64,000 bases of DNA from Norana najaformis (Eukaryota > Annelida > Clitellata > Crassiclitellata > Hormogastridae): contig OZ029917.1 of assembly GCA_964023275.1 (NCBI GenBank), forward strand, positions 19,964,488-20,028,487, in the 5' to 3' direction. Under the pieces are notes generated by a model. The model saw nothing but the letters and a program-made list of their open reading frames with translations. It was not told the DNA's origin and did no database searches. A program made the translations under genes and the position numbers. Of this stretch, positions 1 to 33,345 are shown piece by piece. Numbering within the stretch: position 1 is the first letter of the stretch; the number at the start of each line of letters is the position of its first letter.

Positions 1-600
1 GGCACGAGTCAGGTTGTGGGGACTGTTACCAATTCTCGTCAACTTTTTTCTGGCTTTTGCTACTGAGTAAAGTTGAAACTGAAAATTCATAGAAAATTTC
101 CAGATCGTTTTAGGGAGATGGGAATAGGAGCATTTGACTATTTAAGTTCAAAGCTATCACCAAGTAACATTTGCTGACATTCGGTAACAGTTCCCAAAAC
201 CCGACTTGTACCGCGCCAGTTTAGGTCCCAGACCATGCTAGCCCAACTTAGTGTTTTTTTAAGGTAGCACCCATATAAATGCAAGGTGAGAGCCACTGAG
301 GTATGCATTTAAAAAATGCTGTAGATCAGTTTCATATGACTGGTCCAGAATCAGAACCCAGGTTGCAGAGGTGAAAATTCGACGAGCTAGAAGCTCAGTC
401 TGTGTGCCACCCCACCTCCTGATCTAGCTTGAGAAGATGAGATATAATCTCAGAAAGCATATGGGACCTGAGACGATGAGCAAGAGCTAGTACAGCAAGT
501 AAATTGTATACTCTGGTTACTCTGGGGTAGCCTACTTTATAAATTGTTTTGTTGCATTATATTATTTACTACACCTACAGAAACGATTAAATGCAAACAA
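1..600. other. Region downstream of the KY-like gene, no gene seen
   Basis: No coding exon is recognisable on either strand. A stretch at about 205-260 (CAGTTTAGGTCCCAGACC and a following GCTAGCCC) weakly resembles the body of the tRNA-derived SINE found four times elsewhere in the window, but it is too diverged to call. Confidence 0.4.
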
Positions 601-618
601 TTCATTTTAAAAATCAGT

Positions 619-1098
619 TTTATTAACAAAGAACTTCTCAAACACCTAGTAAATAATTTCAACAACATAATTTTTCATTTAATTATTTCAGCTATAAAGC
701 TACAACCAATTCACAAAGGTTCCACATAGTTAGATGCCTAACATACTTGACAAAACTCTGCAATGTTCAATTCCATTCACAACTAACTTTCAATAGTTCT
801 TTTAAAATCATAAACAAGCAGAAATTACACAACATATAACATTCTATGTACTAAATCCACATAAAGCAGTGAATTAAGAAACTGACTTACATTATTAATG
901 AAATTAAAGCAAGTAGCAAAAATGTTTCCTTTATTGGGATAATGTAAGCAAGCAATTGTCAACACACTTCTGCAAACGAATCAAGAAATAGTTCTTAATT
1001 TTAAAATGCTGTCAACAGTAAATTACTTTTTGATGCTGCATATTATCTCTCAAAGTTTGAGAGACAATAAAACCAATACCACATACCAAACATTTTCT
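619..1098 (-). promoter_or_regulatory. 3' UTR and candidate poly-A signals of the KY-like gene
   Basis: Downstream of the stop codon the minus strand reads AATAAA at 935-930 and again at 624-619, in AT-rich sequence without further coding potential. Either could end the transcript. The nearer site gives a UTR of roughly 180 nt, the farther one about 490 nt. Confidence 0.45.
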
Positions 1099-21904
<20,806 letters not shown>

Positions 21905-22097
21905 TGTCCAATTTCAAAGGTGTCAGAGGGCGTCTTCTGAACTTCACAGAAAATAATAAAATAATTTCAAAAGTTCTGCTGATTTTACAACTCAATAAAT
22001 TAGTCAACAGTCTGAACAAACAAGAACAAGTATCACCACATTGTAACTATCTCAAAGTTTATCTATTCTATATATGAGATGGTCAAACCATCCTCCC

Positions 22098-22146
22098 AAC
22101 CATCCGTCCATCCATCCATCCATCCATCCATCCATCCATCCATCCA
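22098..22146. repeat. (ATCC)n microsatellite
   Basis: Run of CATC/ATCC tetranucleotides just upstream of the start exon of the KY-like gene. Confidence 0.95.
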
Positions 22147-22339
22147 CTGAACCACATATGCAGCCCACAAGCAAAACAAGTTAACCAACCAGTCAAATTT
22201 TTCAAGCGCATGGTGGCTCAAATATTAAGTAACTTTATTAGGTTTAGGATTAAGTTCATTGTCCATTTTAATAGATAAAGATCTGTCATCAGTGGTCATG
22301 AGTCTACAGATTACAAAGATCTGCTAGGTCTTAAACTCT

Positions 22340-22930
22340 GTCAACAGATAAACCTGACACATTCAGTCAGTGCTAAGTAACAGCTAAGCTACTTCACATA
22401 ACTTAAAATTTAAACTTTATCAGCAGATAAACCTGACATATTCAGTCAGTGCTAAGTAACAGCTAAGCTACTTCACTTATTTAAAAGGAACCATAAACTC
22501 AGGCCTTCTGTCATGAAAAAAACAAAACATGTTAAGTAATACAAAGTACACAAATTGTGCTTCAGTGCTTAGCATGAAACTGCTGTCAGCATGGCAAAAC
22601 TCTCTGGGCATTGTCAACTGGATTAACCCCCACCAGAGGCCCTCTGATCAAAGCACTGACAGGATCGAGTTACTTTCAACTGCACCTTATGGAAATTTTA
22701 TCTACAGGAAGAAACAGGCAAAGGTCATGGAAGGCAACTAGACAATTAAAGTTATGAGCATGAAAAGCTTTGAGCAAGACTGAGTACAAATGGGGAGAGT
22801 CTAGCCAAGGAGACCATCAGCAAGTAAAATCAGTCTGGCTGCCTGAATATTAATCAGTCATTGCTAAGTAACAGCTAATCTACTTCACATAACTTAAAAC
22901 TTAAACTTTGTCAGCAGATAAAACAAATTT
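22340..22930. repeat. Locally repeated ~80-bp block, three copies
   Basis: The block CAGTCAGTGCTAAGTAACAG, CTAAGCTACTTCACATAAC, TTAAAA-TTTAAACTTT, TCAGCAGATAAACCTGACA occurs twice in tandem at about 22,345-22,480. It occurs once more, diverged, at about 22,855-22,925. There is no coding frame; it is a local segmental duplication of unknown origin. Confidence 0.75.
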
Positions 22931-24840
22931 CACATGCATTCAGACATGACCATTGAAAACATCAGTCAAGTGTTAACATATAAAAATCCAGAAAAGGTTC
23001 AGCAATGTATAACATCCCTGAACCAATTTAACATTATGGAAGGCAATTCATAAAACCTCAGAAATGCATAGCTCTCAAGAGGGAACAGCACAGATCAATG
23101 GACGATGATTGCTTATTGGCCATTGTTCCCAAGGAAATCACCATATCCACAAGTGGCAAAACGATTACCGCAGCCCTAGGGGCAGATATATAGCCTCACC
23201 AAATATTTTTCTGCAATCACTATTTGGTGAAATGAAGATTAATACATAAAATATTCTGATGAATAAAATGGTGGAACTAATATTCAATTTAAGTGATGTG
23301 GCAGATGCTACATATTGTAATGCAACAATAATGTAGCCTATTGTATTGTATATAACCCAATAGCTCCTCTAAAGAACCTATTGGTACTTTCCAGCACATA
23401 CTGTAAGAAGTGTAACCATGACTGTAATATCAGATATCTTCAGCACCCAAAAAAAGCTAAGTTGCTGGAACCAGCTTATTCACAGACTGGAACCTTCTTC
23501 TTTTTCTGCAAATATCTGAACCATAATATAAGTAAAATTTCCTAAGTTTATGATTGATAACTTAATTAGGTTATGTTAAAGTCAAATCAATCACATTATT
23601 TGATTGCCAATCATATCAAACAGACAGATTATAACTGTCCAAGTAAATAACAGTCAATCACTGCAATCACACCAGTTGTAGAAAATACATCAGTATCTAT
23701 CACCATGTACATATTATTATTATTATTATTATTGTTATCAAAAAAGTATTGTTATGTTGTAAGTAACTCATTTAACAGGTCTATAGTTATAAGCTTCAAG
23801 CTATTATTTTTATTATTGCCTGAAGCACCATCTCAAGAAGGTTTAAAGCATGATGGTAGTGTGTCAGAAAGGCACATGGAATTCCTCGCTAAGCAGCCAC
23901 CAAAATCTTCAGAATCTTTCCTCATTGAACAGCCACCAAAATATTATCATTATTATTTTTTGTGTTTGCCCAAGGTACATAGACCCCTTATGATTAAAAA
24001 AATTAGGAACAGCATTTTATTTTGGATGGTTAGTCTTCACTTATGTGCTTGGTAGCAAAACTGCAATGGAAATTGTAATTGTAATTTGTAATTGTAATTA
24101 AAAACTTATAAAGGAAAGAAACTGCGTTGAAGAGCAGGAAGGTCATAGTTAAGTGCTGATAGAGAAATGTAGTTTCCCTGTTGTCTCCAGATTTCTGTGC
24201 AAGTTGATGAAAGTGGTTACTAGGAATAGCCATGCCTTCTTGGTTTATTTGGTCCAGTTTCAAATGCCAAGGGCACAAAGCACTAAGCAGACAGAATAAT
24301 AGTGCACTTGGGAGTTTTTCTTTCAACTGCTATTTCAGTGGCATCATCCGTGGCCTTGACAGCTCTTGGATGATAAGATTCTGCCATGGTGTCAATATGT
24401 GTCATCCCAGTGTCAGAGATGATTCAAACAAGAAGCCTTCGGCTGTTAGAACACATCACGTGCTGTGAAGGTGACCAAGGCCATGCCAGGGCCTTGTCAG
24501 CAATGATTTCCAGCCCTCTGAGATGCCAGAAGAGACCTGTTAGATGTCCTTGCCATACATGGACAAGAACAGTGGAAGCTGAACTGTGCCCACTGAACTT
24601 CCGGTTGCATATGGCCTGGAGATGAGCACAGAATTGAAACGGCTGGCTATACATTATGGAAACGGCAATGCTCCAGAGAGAAGCATGCCACAGATGATGA
24701 TGGTGGTGTCAATGACAGCGGAGTCCTAGGTCAGACATTTTCCACTCTCCCATGAAATGAAAGTGACGCCATCTGGACATCTCCCATCAGACCTCACAAG
24801 ACCAGCTGTGAGGCTGTGACAAAATGATGTCATTTATAAG
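22931..24840. other. No gene recognised; decayed repeat sequence
   Basis: Contains an F2 LINE scrap at about 23,455-23,490 (AGCTTATTCACAG) and a short TTA run at 23,713-23,735. At 23,820-23,940 a frame shares APSQEG--HDG with 36,590-36,635, so it belongs to the composite repeat described separately. The remainder shows no exon-like segment. Confidence 0.5.
23815..23945 (+). repeat. Coding-like fragment of composite repeat (PSQEG block)
   Basis: One frame reads EAPSQEGLKHDGSVSERH, then QPPKSSESFL and a second QPPK. At 36,587-36,634 a second copy reads MSETPSQEGSEHDGN and then stops. Both are followed downstream by the satellite-type ACAAATCTATTGTT motif or TTA tracts. This supports a common mobile or repeated element whose 5' part codes for this peptide. 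Function unknown. Confidence 0.45.
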
Positions 24841-24879
24841 CGCATATCTTGCATGTATCATTATTATTATTTTTCCTCC

Positions 24880-26202
24880 AGGTAGATAAGATCCCTCAGG
24901 ACCTAAAAAATGCTCTGAAGAAATATAACTGTCTGGATTGGCTAAACCTTGTCAAGTTCTGGCTCAGGGTGACTGCTGCAAAAGTCGACAGCAATAAATC
25001 TGTTGGATTGCAACTGATAGATGCTGGGAAAGGGCGTTGGTGGTGCTGGATGTTCGCTTTATTATTGTTATTATTACTATTATTATTATTATTATTATAA
25101 AACAAATCTATTGTTACGTCATTTCAATTATGAAACAAGTCTATTGTTGCTGGAGCAACTCGAGCTGCTGTGGCATCCCGGCTGGCACACTGGAAACAGG
25201 TCAACTAGCTGCACCTCCGAATCTCGTGATCTTGTCTTTAAGCGCCGTGGTGAAGAAGCAACTCTGAGTTAGCGGTCGCGTAAGTGTAGAGCGTTCTGTG
25301 GGCATTTCTTCGATGAGGCGCGAGAACTTCTGGTGTGGATTATTATTATTATAATATTATTATTATTATACATTATTATTATTATTATTATTATTACTTT
25401 TATTTTTATTATTATTCACTGTTATTATTACTGGTATTATTATTACTATTATTATTATTGACTCGTGGCAGACTCCAAAGTCAAAGTCAGGCAATGTCAG
25501 GTCAGTCTGTGAAGACATGACTCTATGACAAAAAGTCAGTTCTGTGCCAGTTGCAGCCATTTTTGCAAAGAGATCCGGCTGCCTTGGTTGGCCAAGAGCA
25601 GATGGTGCTGGTGCTGGAGCAACTAGAGCTGCTGGTGGCATGCAAATCTCGTGGTCTTCTCTTTAAGCACAGTGGTGAAGAAGCAACCCTGAGTCAGCAG
25701 TCGCTTAAGTGCAGAGCATTCTGCTGGCGTTTCTTCGATGGACTTGCGAGGTCTTCCAGTGCGGATCGGACGAACATCCAGCACCACCAACTCCCTACTC
25801 TTTGCCATCGTTGTCGTCTGCTTCGATGGCCTCTGCGTCATGGGCTTCACTGATGCAAGCGTCAACGTCTCCTCAACCTTGACCCGCCGGCTGACCTTTG
25901 TCAGGCGCTGTGGCTCCTTGATCCTGAGGACCGGTTGGGGCCAGTCGGCTGGGTCTGACGACCAGCTCCAGATTCTCTCTGCTTCTTTAATCTTGGCTTC
26001 AGGCCCCACCTTCTCTCTTTCTTTGATTTTGGCTGTAGGCGCCGCCTTGTTCTTCGTTGTATTCTTGTCGATGAAGACCCTGATTTGCGACTGGATATGC
26101 TGGCTCGTTGCATCGAGTGTGAGTTCTGAGATCATGAATTCGTCTGACTGCTTCTTCTGAACTAAATCCTTCAGGTCTCATTCGTCTTTTCTCCCGTTAA
26201 TC

Positions 26203-26237
<35 letters not shown>

Positions 26238-26290
26238 TACTACTACTACTACTACTACTACTATTATTATTATTATTATTATTATCTGTC
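24880..26290. repeat. Composite repeat with TTA microsatellites, unassigned
   Basis: In order: 24,890-24,970 block also seen at 18,122 and 26,300; 25,037-25,062 block (GGTGGTGCTGGATGTTCG); (TTA)n; one satellite-like unit at 25,105-25,150; block LLLEQLELLWHPGWHTGNR (about 25,145-25,270); (TTA)n; a second version of that block at 25,550-25,740; then the reverse complement of the GGATGTTCG block at 25,767-25,790; an unusually GC-rich stretch to 26,150; then (TTA)n(CTA)n. The same LLLEQ block occurs at 39,489-39,580. Direct and inverted internal copies suggest nested insertions. No known transposase is visible. Confidence 0.5.
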
Positions 26291-27035
26291 TTTGTGAAAA
26301 TGATACCTCAGGATTTGAAAATGTCAAAAAATTGAAAAATTACCTCGAATGGCTAAATTTCATCAAGATCTTGAAATTGTCCTTAGTACTGTTATTATTA
26401 CTTTATTACCCCAACATAGAAAAGATTACTTAAGCTTTCCAAAAGCACATGCAGTGCACATAAAGACATAATCTGAAGTACATTTTCATTGTTTAAACTA
26501 AAGCAATGTCTATAAGACATCTTTTTTCAGCTACCCATGCTCTTGAGGTGAATTCATAAATTAGCACAATAAGTGTCTGGTTAATAATAACAACAATGAT
26601 TAAAATAATAATAAAATAAATATAAAAATTTAAACTTAAAATAATAATATTCACATTAGTAGAAGCTCTAAGATTTTAAAGCAAGGCCAGGTCTATACTA
26701 CTTATACCGACAAGTACATGTACCAGCCCCATCACAGGCCGTATTAACAGGTGTGTTGACCTAAGCCGTCTAAAGGTCTTTATCAGAGAATATCTGGCTG
26801 TTGGTCTTGCTACCTTATCAGCTGGAAATAGCACTGAAGTGAGATGTGGCTTCTTAAAGGGCCAAATGAAGACAAAATTGTGTTGCCTGATAAAAAACCA
26901 AAGCCAGCTCTATTGATTATTGGGTTATTTAACTTATTTACCTCAGCAAAAGCCAAGAAGATTATAAAAGATTAAATTAGACCGCTTGCTGTATAGCAAA
27001 AACCTATGAAATGAACCTACTAATAATACATAATA

Positions 27036-27620
27036 TTGATTTATCAAATTTCAATGTCAAAGCTACATAATTATTTACATGCTTATCGAGTGACTTACTC
27101 CCAACCTACTTATCTTTGCAAACACTTTACCATACAGATTTGCTCTACCCACTCAGACTCTTACCTCACTTTTGCCTGTTCTCCAGTAACTGCTCATCTT
27201 AAATTCTCTAACCGATCCAGCTACCATACTGTGGCTCAACTCTGGAATGACCTCCCTTCTGAATATCGCAAATTCTCTGTTCCTCTATCACTTCCATCAT
27301 TCACCCACAATCATCTGTCTCATGCCTCTCTATCTAATCCTCAGGCTTTCCATTCAAAACTAAAATCCCACTTTTTCAAGAAATCTTATACCTGATCCAC
27401 TGAGTCTGCTGCCTTCCCATTTCTCTCAACCTAACCACAACCCACCATAACAGCTCCTCTGTCCCCTTCTCTCCCTAGTCTTCTAGCAACCGGACTTTGT
27501 TCTTCACATGGTATCTCTGGACAGCCTCTCTGACTTTACACAGTGCTTGTGAATAAGCTAGTACCTTATGGTTAGCATTAAAGTAGTGCTTTATAAATCT
27601 TTGAGATTATGATTACAATT
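27036..27620 (+). pseudogene. LINE family F2: C-terminal ORF2 remnant and 3' UTR
   Basis: An open frame of 119 codons ends a non-LTR retrotransposon ORF. The typical C-terminal wording RSSYHTVAQLWNDLPSEYR is followed by FHSKLKSHFFKKSYT and a stop at 27,393-27,395. The 3' UTR continues with CCCTAGTCTTCTAGCAACCG and CTTGTGAATAAGC, and ends near 27,615 with a GATTATGATTACAAT tail. The catalytic reverse-transcriptase domain is absent (5' truncation). This is the best-preserved F2 copy and defines the others at 6.2, 7.8, 13.7, 34.7 and 52.5 kb. Confidence 0.75.
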
Positions 27621-27639
27621 TCTTATATATTATGCATTT

Positions 27640-29540
27640 GAGAAATGTAAAAAGTAAAGGCTATTTCCTGACAAAGTTACTTAATTATTTACACACTTAT
27701 CTAGTGACTTCTTATCATGCTCACTTGCTTACTCATTCACAACACTTAATACTTATTGGCTGCCTGATTTCTTCCAATGGCTGATAGAAAATCGCAAACT
27801 TCTGGTTTCTTTGACCTGTAGGAATTCGATCTGGCTTCTCCAATGGATTTATCATTTTGATAACGATTTCACTTGAAGCAACCATCTACTGATGCCCTGG
27901 GCATTATGATGACAATGCTATAGCAGTCATTAGATTAGATCAGAAAATCTCTCTACTGACCAGGGCAGGCCAGGCCATGCATTTGGTATCCTTACTTATC
28001 CACAATACAAACTCTGATCCCACCACCTTTGCCCTCGTTGAAATCGGGTCAGTCAAATTTTAGATGTAGCAAAAGCTCCCTAAGTGACTTTCATTATGCC
28101 CTTATTCAAACCAGTTGTGATTAATTTTCTCCAGCAGATGTCAACATGACAAGCGTTACACCAGTTGCAGTAGTTTTATTGCTATGTGGGACCTAAGCTA
28201 TGCTTTGACCCAGCATTTGTTTTTCTGTAACTTGTTACATTTGGCTGACATGAAATTTGCAGGCCTTCTATTTACATCAACAGGTCTCACTAGAATTGGA
28301 AATTTCTGACACTGAAGCAATGGACTTAAAAATATGACAGAGTATATAGTCCACTAGTATTTTACAACTTTACTATACTAAAAGAAACAATGTTGCATGA
28401 AGTAAGCATAACTCTCAGTTGTAACTGCCACTGCTTGCCTGTAGAACAGACTTCCCTACTGACTGAAAATTGACAACCCAAAAGTCTATCCATTCTGGGT
28501 TTGGTGAATCCAAGTGCTTTGGATCTTCATCATGGCTGTTCTTTCTCCATAGCTCTACAACTTCAGTGCTGATGGTCTTTCCTATTTCTTCAGAAGCATG
28601 ACACCTCAGCTCATCTGTTTTTGCTAAAATAATGTGCAGGCCAATACTTTCTTGATGCTTTTGATTCTAACTTAGCCCTTATTCCATAGATCATACAGAC
28701 AGACACTCTTCTGTACTCTGATTGGGAACAGATATAATCACATACTGCCTCCATCTAAATCCTGGCAAAACTAAGGAACATAACCATGACTGCATAAAAT
28801 CAACTGCTTCTTAAAAGAAAAAAATTCTTTATTTGCCCCCAGTAGGCCTATGTATATAAAGTGCAGAGAATTAGATATATATTACAAATATTTCTAAGAA
28901 ATCATTATAAAGACAGCCCCAGCATATACCAAGGTACATCCACAAGCACACACTCCAAGATACTCATGCATAAATTTAGACAAATATCGACCCACAGTTG
29001 CTGTGAGTGGGCATGATGATGGATTGGCCAAGATTATTCGAACCAATCTGGATCGATCAGATACATCTCTAACACCCACATGATGGCACTTTTACGTAGG
29101 CACATGAAATGAGAAAGATACAAAGGAAGTCACACAAACATATCCGTCCTTCACATCAATAGGAGAGAAGACTCAACTCCTCCAGTTAATATTTACGTGG
29201 GTGCATGGCCTCTTTTGTTTAATCACAGCCTGTGAGCAATTTATAACCTGTGGACTTTGTTCAACTTTAGATCTCTGAGCAGGCATAACAGGTAACAGTT
29301 AAGGACTTAATGACTGACTGTGCACAGCGACGCTTGCTACAAAAAAGCAATCATGTCATGACAGGTAATGTCCGAAACTCTTTGCTCTGAATTCATGCCA
29401 ACAGTGTTAAACTAATTCAGATTTTACTTAAGAAAATGTTAAAATCTGTCTCCTAATGCTAAACTCCCCTGAATGCGTGAAACCTTAGACGTACTGCAGT
29501 GTTGGCTTAAACATGGCAAGTTCAACTACAGAATTAAATA
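27640..29540. other. No gene recognised
   Basis: AT-rich sequence with no exon-like frames and no clear repeat. Short cytosine-rich pieces at 27,700-28,130 may be old LINE-derived sequence. A mixed TATA-type region lies near 28,850-28,890. Confidence 0.4.
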
Positions 29541-29549
29541 AATTAAGGT

Positions 29550-29776
29550 AAAATGTAAATGTACCTGTTCATCATATGGTCTTGACCTTGCTCATTTTTC
29601 AACGAAATGATAGGGTGAGATCCTTCACCACTGCTGCCCATTCAAAGCCATTTAATGTTCCCATGTATAGCCCAAGATTCAAATCTCAGACAAGCCACAA
29701 CTGGTATGCGAGCCAGCATCCTCATGCCCAGAGGTGCCTTGACGTATGCTTTAACCAATGTAGTTAACCAGGCCAT
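29550..29776 (-). repeat. tRNA-derived SINE, family S1, copy 2
   Basis: On the minus strand: GCCTGGTTAACTACATTGG head, B-box-like GAGATTTGAATCTTGGG, body GTGAAGGATCTCACCC, GGTCAAGACCATATG. It is followed downstream on the plus strand by a (CCA)n run at 29,808-29,838. Confidence 0.75.
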
Positions 29777-29779
29777 AAG

Positions 29780-32150
29780 GTACTCTCATCATCATTGTTG
29801 TTGCATTACCACCACCACCACCACCACCACCACCATCACACCAGACTAAAATACCAACCAAATGACCCACTGACTGACTGCCTGCCATCAGTTATGTAAC
29901 ATTAACCGGCCTCTCTCACCTAATCACATTGTAGGGTTTCCAATTCCTTTTGAATAGCTGCTATATGCAATTAAAAATGAACAGTAACCAGTTCAAGCTT
30001 TCCAAGATAATTGCAGGGATTACACAAAATCTAAATTAAGAGCCTAAACCCTAAATCTTCATGGTCAAATATATTGGTCACAAATATCTTAAAGAGAAAT
30101 AAAATGCAGAACAAAACATGTATATTATAGGCAAATACATCAATGAATAATTAATTAATGGTTGGCAAGAGTCCAGGTGGAACTAAAACTGACCCACATC
30201 ACAAGTGAATAAAACCAATAGCTAGTTCTTCTGCACATGACAAGGCTAGTGGCCCTGAGAAATATCAGTAATTTGCACTACAGAAAAAATTATTTAAATC
30301 AATCACCTAGCCATTATTGATTTGCAAATAACTATAGGTAAATTTTATGATGCTGGAAATTATTTGTAGCCAAAAATACTTGCACGCCTTCTGCTTTTAA
30401 GTAAGTAACCTGGGTAGTATGGATAAAAATAATTATTATGACACGTATAGAAGTTCATGCTTAAATTTTAATTTTTGAAAAACTTTTTGGCTTTTATTCA
30501 AAATGGCTAAGCACATTTGCTTTCTCACAACTCTTGTCTTAGCCTCTGAGCAACCAGAAAAATATTTAAAACAACACTGAGTAACTGAGTAACTTTGTTC
30601 CCACATACAACAGACACAGGAAGTCCATTCCGAGCCAACCTAAGACATAAAACTGCACTGAGATAAGGAAATGCTAGGACAATTTCCAGAGCAATAACAG
30701 GCGATTTTTTCTGCACCTCCAAACCCTTTACAGTCAGTAACCAACAAATAACAGTCTAAATCATTAATCAGTAATCAGCACACTAATTTTATTTCTCCAC
30801 ATAAGTAATGGAATTTCTATAAAGACTATATTATGAAATAAACCACAATAAACTTGAACTGGACACTATGTTTTTTAATCTTGTAAGCTTCCACTTCTAG
30901 CGTTTGACTCTTTAAATTCCAAAGTAATGGCAGAGAAATGGCAAAAGGTTACCAGAAGGCCAAAGGTTAACAGAGGGCCTCAGAATTTGCAGGCAACACG
31001 TGATAAAAGCAAAAGGAATCCCATTGAAACTCTCTCAGTTGCAAAGAACCATGTATATGGGGATTATGCAATGGCAGGCACCATTAAATCCTGGCATTAA
31101 TTCCTCCATTAAACTATTTCTGTAATCCAAACATTTAGCTAATATGTAGCCAGTATGTGGCCTAGCAAGTATACATGATTCCAGATTTTAGTAAAATAAT
31201 TGGATGCAGTTAATCATAATATTTAATGTAACTGTAAATGTCAATCTCCTACATTTCTTAGTACCACACAAAAGCAGTATCAGAGAGATCAGCTTAATCA
31301 TTGGCACTTAATCAAATACAATCTGCAACAGTCAGGTTGTTTAGTCAGTTTTCTGACCAGGTCAGGATCCGGGGTCAAACCATGAGACAATGTGGTGTCA
31401 CAATGGAAATCAGTAATGGTGGTGGTGATGGAATGATTCAGGAGCAGAAGTATTATATGATAGGATAATCTACTAGAATTAAACTGGAAATCATCTGTGA
31501 AGCCAAAAATTAATATATTTTAGCACAAACATATTTTAGTTAAATTTATATATTGGCAAGATATTTAACCTTAACTTCTTTTTAATTCTTTCTGTTTGAT
31601 TACCATTCTCCTTCAACTGCATGCACGTACCCTATCTGTTATGCTGCAGACAATGTGACCAGCAACCAAATTTTCAATATATTTCATTTAATTTCACTTA
31701 AATTTAATGCCATAATACCATCAAGCCACAGTAGTAGGCTGTGTCAGCCAACGACATAACCTGTAAGCCTGAAGCACAGTCTAGTCGCACTGAAGTCTAT
31801 GTTGTTCACCTTCTAACAGTCAATACCTGCCACGTACAAAGCCTAGTGGTTAGCGAGTGACACTAGCTGCAATTTTAAATCCTACCCAAGCAGAAATTAG
31901 GAAATTTATTAATTCGTTCCAATGTGTGCTTCTTATAAAGTTAACGGCGGTCGTTGGGTATGTGCTTGGAAGGAGACGTATCCTAAGAAGCACTGGATTC
32001 GTTCAGTAGCCCTATAGATACCTGTATGCAGTGACAGTGAAAACGAAGTATGCATGTTTCATACTTTTGACTATCTGTTGCAGACTTTGATTAGAAATTC
32101 GATATAGTACACGCAGTTAGGGCCTATCTGAGATGTAAACACCAACAAAT
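29780..32150. other. No gene recognised; AT-rich
   Basis: Apart from (CCA)n at 29,808-29,838, no repeat with a second copy in the window and no exon with supporting splice sites was found. Confidence 0.4.
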
Positions 32151-32480
32151 CTAGCTTATCTTATTCACTGCTGTTTCGACTTACCGTGAACTTGCTTCGG
32201 AACAGGCCACCACAGACCTTAATTCATGCGTAAATTTGTGGACTATAAGTATCGTTTCGAGTGACTTTAATCCAGCTCCGTATACTACAGACCACTTGTT
32301 AACGTACACACGCACCGACTCCCGTCTCTCACCGATAGCGTATTAAATTCTTGACGTCAGTGTAGTCTGAAAACTGCCTCACGTGAACTGTTTGTTAAGT
32401 GGGATAAGATGGCTGCTGCGAGACGTTGTCTGGAAAACGAAAACATGCGCAGCTGAGGGAAGTAGGCCTACACACTTTCC
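32150..32480. promoter_or_regulatory. Candidate promoter/CpG-richer segment
   Basis: A locally CpG-richer stretch has a palindromic CRE (TGACGTCA at about 32,354) and a YY1-like AAGATGGC at about 32,408 within GATAAGATGGCTGCTGCG. The surroundings are AT-rich and free of coding sequence. It lies upstream of the KY-like gene (minus strand), so it could hold a non-coding first exon or promoter for it, or serve an unseen plus-strand transcript. Inference only. Confidence 0.3.
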
Positions 32481-32574
32481 TTCCTTTGCATTCCCTTCTT
32501 TCTTTCCCAGCGTCAATTATGATATTAACAGGGATGTAGTCTCAGTCTCGGTTTAGACACGTTAATGTAAAAAA

Positions 32575-32829
32575 TCCAAATGTACACGTTTTTCTATAGC
32601 GACCGTATGGCCTCGACCCTGCGAATTTTGCAATGAACTTAATGGGGCGAGATCCTTCACCATCGCTGCCCGTTTGAATGGGCAACCCGCCAGTTAAGGT
32701 CTCCGTGTACGGACCGTGCTAGCCCGAGATTCAAATCTCTTAAATACGTCACGATGGGCGTGGGAACCTGCTTTCGCACGCACAGAAGCATCGTAACGTA
32801 CGCTCTAACCAATGTAGCTAACCAGGCTT
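32575..32829 (-). repeat. tRNA-derived SINE, family S1, copy 3 (fullest)
   Basis: On the minus strand: head GCCTGGTTAGCTACATTGG, A-box continuing TTAAAGCGTACG, B-box-like GAGATTTGAATCTCGGGC, body CGATGGTGAAGGATCTCGCC, tail GGCCATACGGTCGCTATAG. It is about 250 bp long, the best template for the family. A poly-C run of about 14 (32,928-32,942) follows. Confidence 0.8.
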
Positions 32830-33025
32830 GCTGTACCTAAAGTCTCGTTTCGGTCTCGTATTGAGGCAAGGCATCTTGGGTCTCGTCTCGGTCTCACGGC
32901 AGGAAGGCTCGGAGTTCTGTTTCGAACCCCCCCCCCCCCCCAACATCTCGCCAACTGCGATCCGATCCGAAGACGCTGTCAGGCTTCGCATTTGACAGAA
33001 GTGGTACATTTGTCAACAAGTAACG

Positions 33026-33183
33026 CAGAAACCCTAAGTTAAGCTAGCGATGATCGAAACATCGCATCGGGCAAGGGCAAAATTAAGCTCACACGATTAA
33101 AAAAATCGTGTGAGCTTAATTTTGCCCTTTGCCCGATGCGATGTTTCGATCATCGCTAGCCTAACTTGCCGAGTTTCTACGCG
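33026..33183. repeat. Long near-perfect inverted repeat (hairpin), arms about 73 bp, loop 5 bp
   Basis: Left arm 33,026-33,098 and right arm 33,104-33,183 are reverse complements. The inner 55 bp differ by a single base insertion (GCAAGGGC versus GCAAAGGGC); the outer part has a few mismatches (AAGTTAAGC versus AAGTTAGGC). The loop is five A residues. There is no coding sequence. It is more GC-rich than its surroundings and flanked by a (CATA)n microsatellite. Confidence 0.95.
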
Positions 33184-33259
33184 TTCCCTTGTATTCACAG
33201 GTAGCCGTGCAGCAGCGCCTTTGTCTATTACTTAAAAGGCGCTATACAAGTTTAGTGAT

Positions 33260-33345
33260 ACATACATACATACATACATACATACATACATACATACATA
33301 CATGTACATGGTCAAATACATACATACATGTACACATACATACAT
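33260..33345. repeat. (CATA)n microsatellite
   Basis: A long CATA tetranucleotide tract broken by CATGTACATGGTC. Confidence 0.95.

Noticed and set aside
1..10. GGCACGAG at the first bases, as in a cDNA library adaptor
   Set aside because: Eight bases at an arbitrary window edge with no insert boundary or poly-A; most likely chance.
25623..26135. 170-codon minus-strand frame (MISELTLDATSQ...)
   Set aside because: Unrecognised, overlaps the composite repeat, and the opposite strand is open too. Without a second copy of the coding part I do not call a gene.
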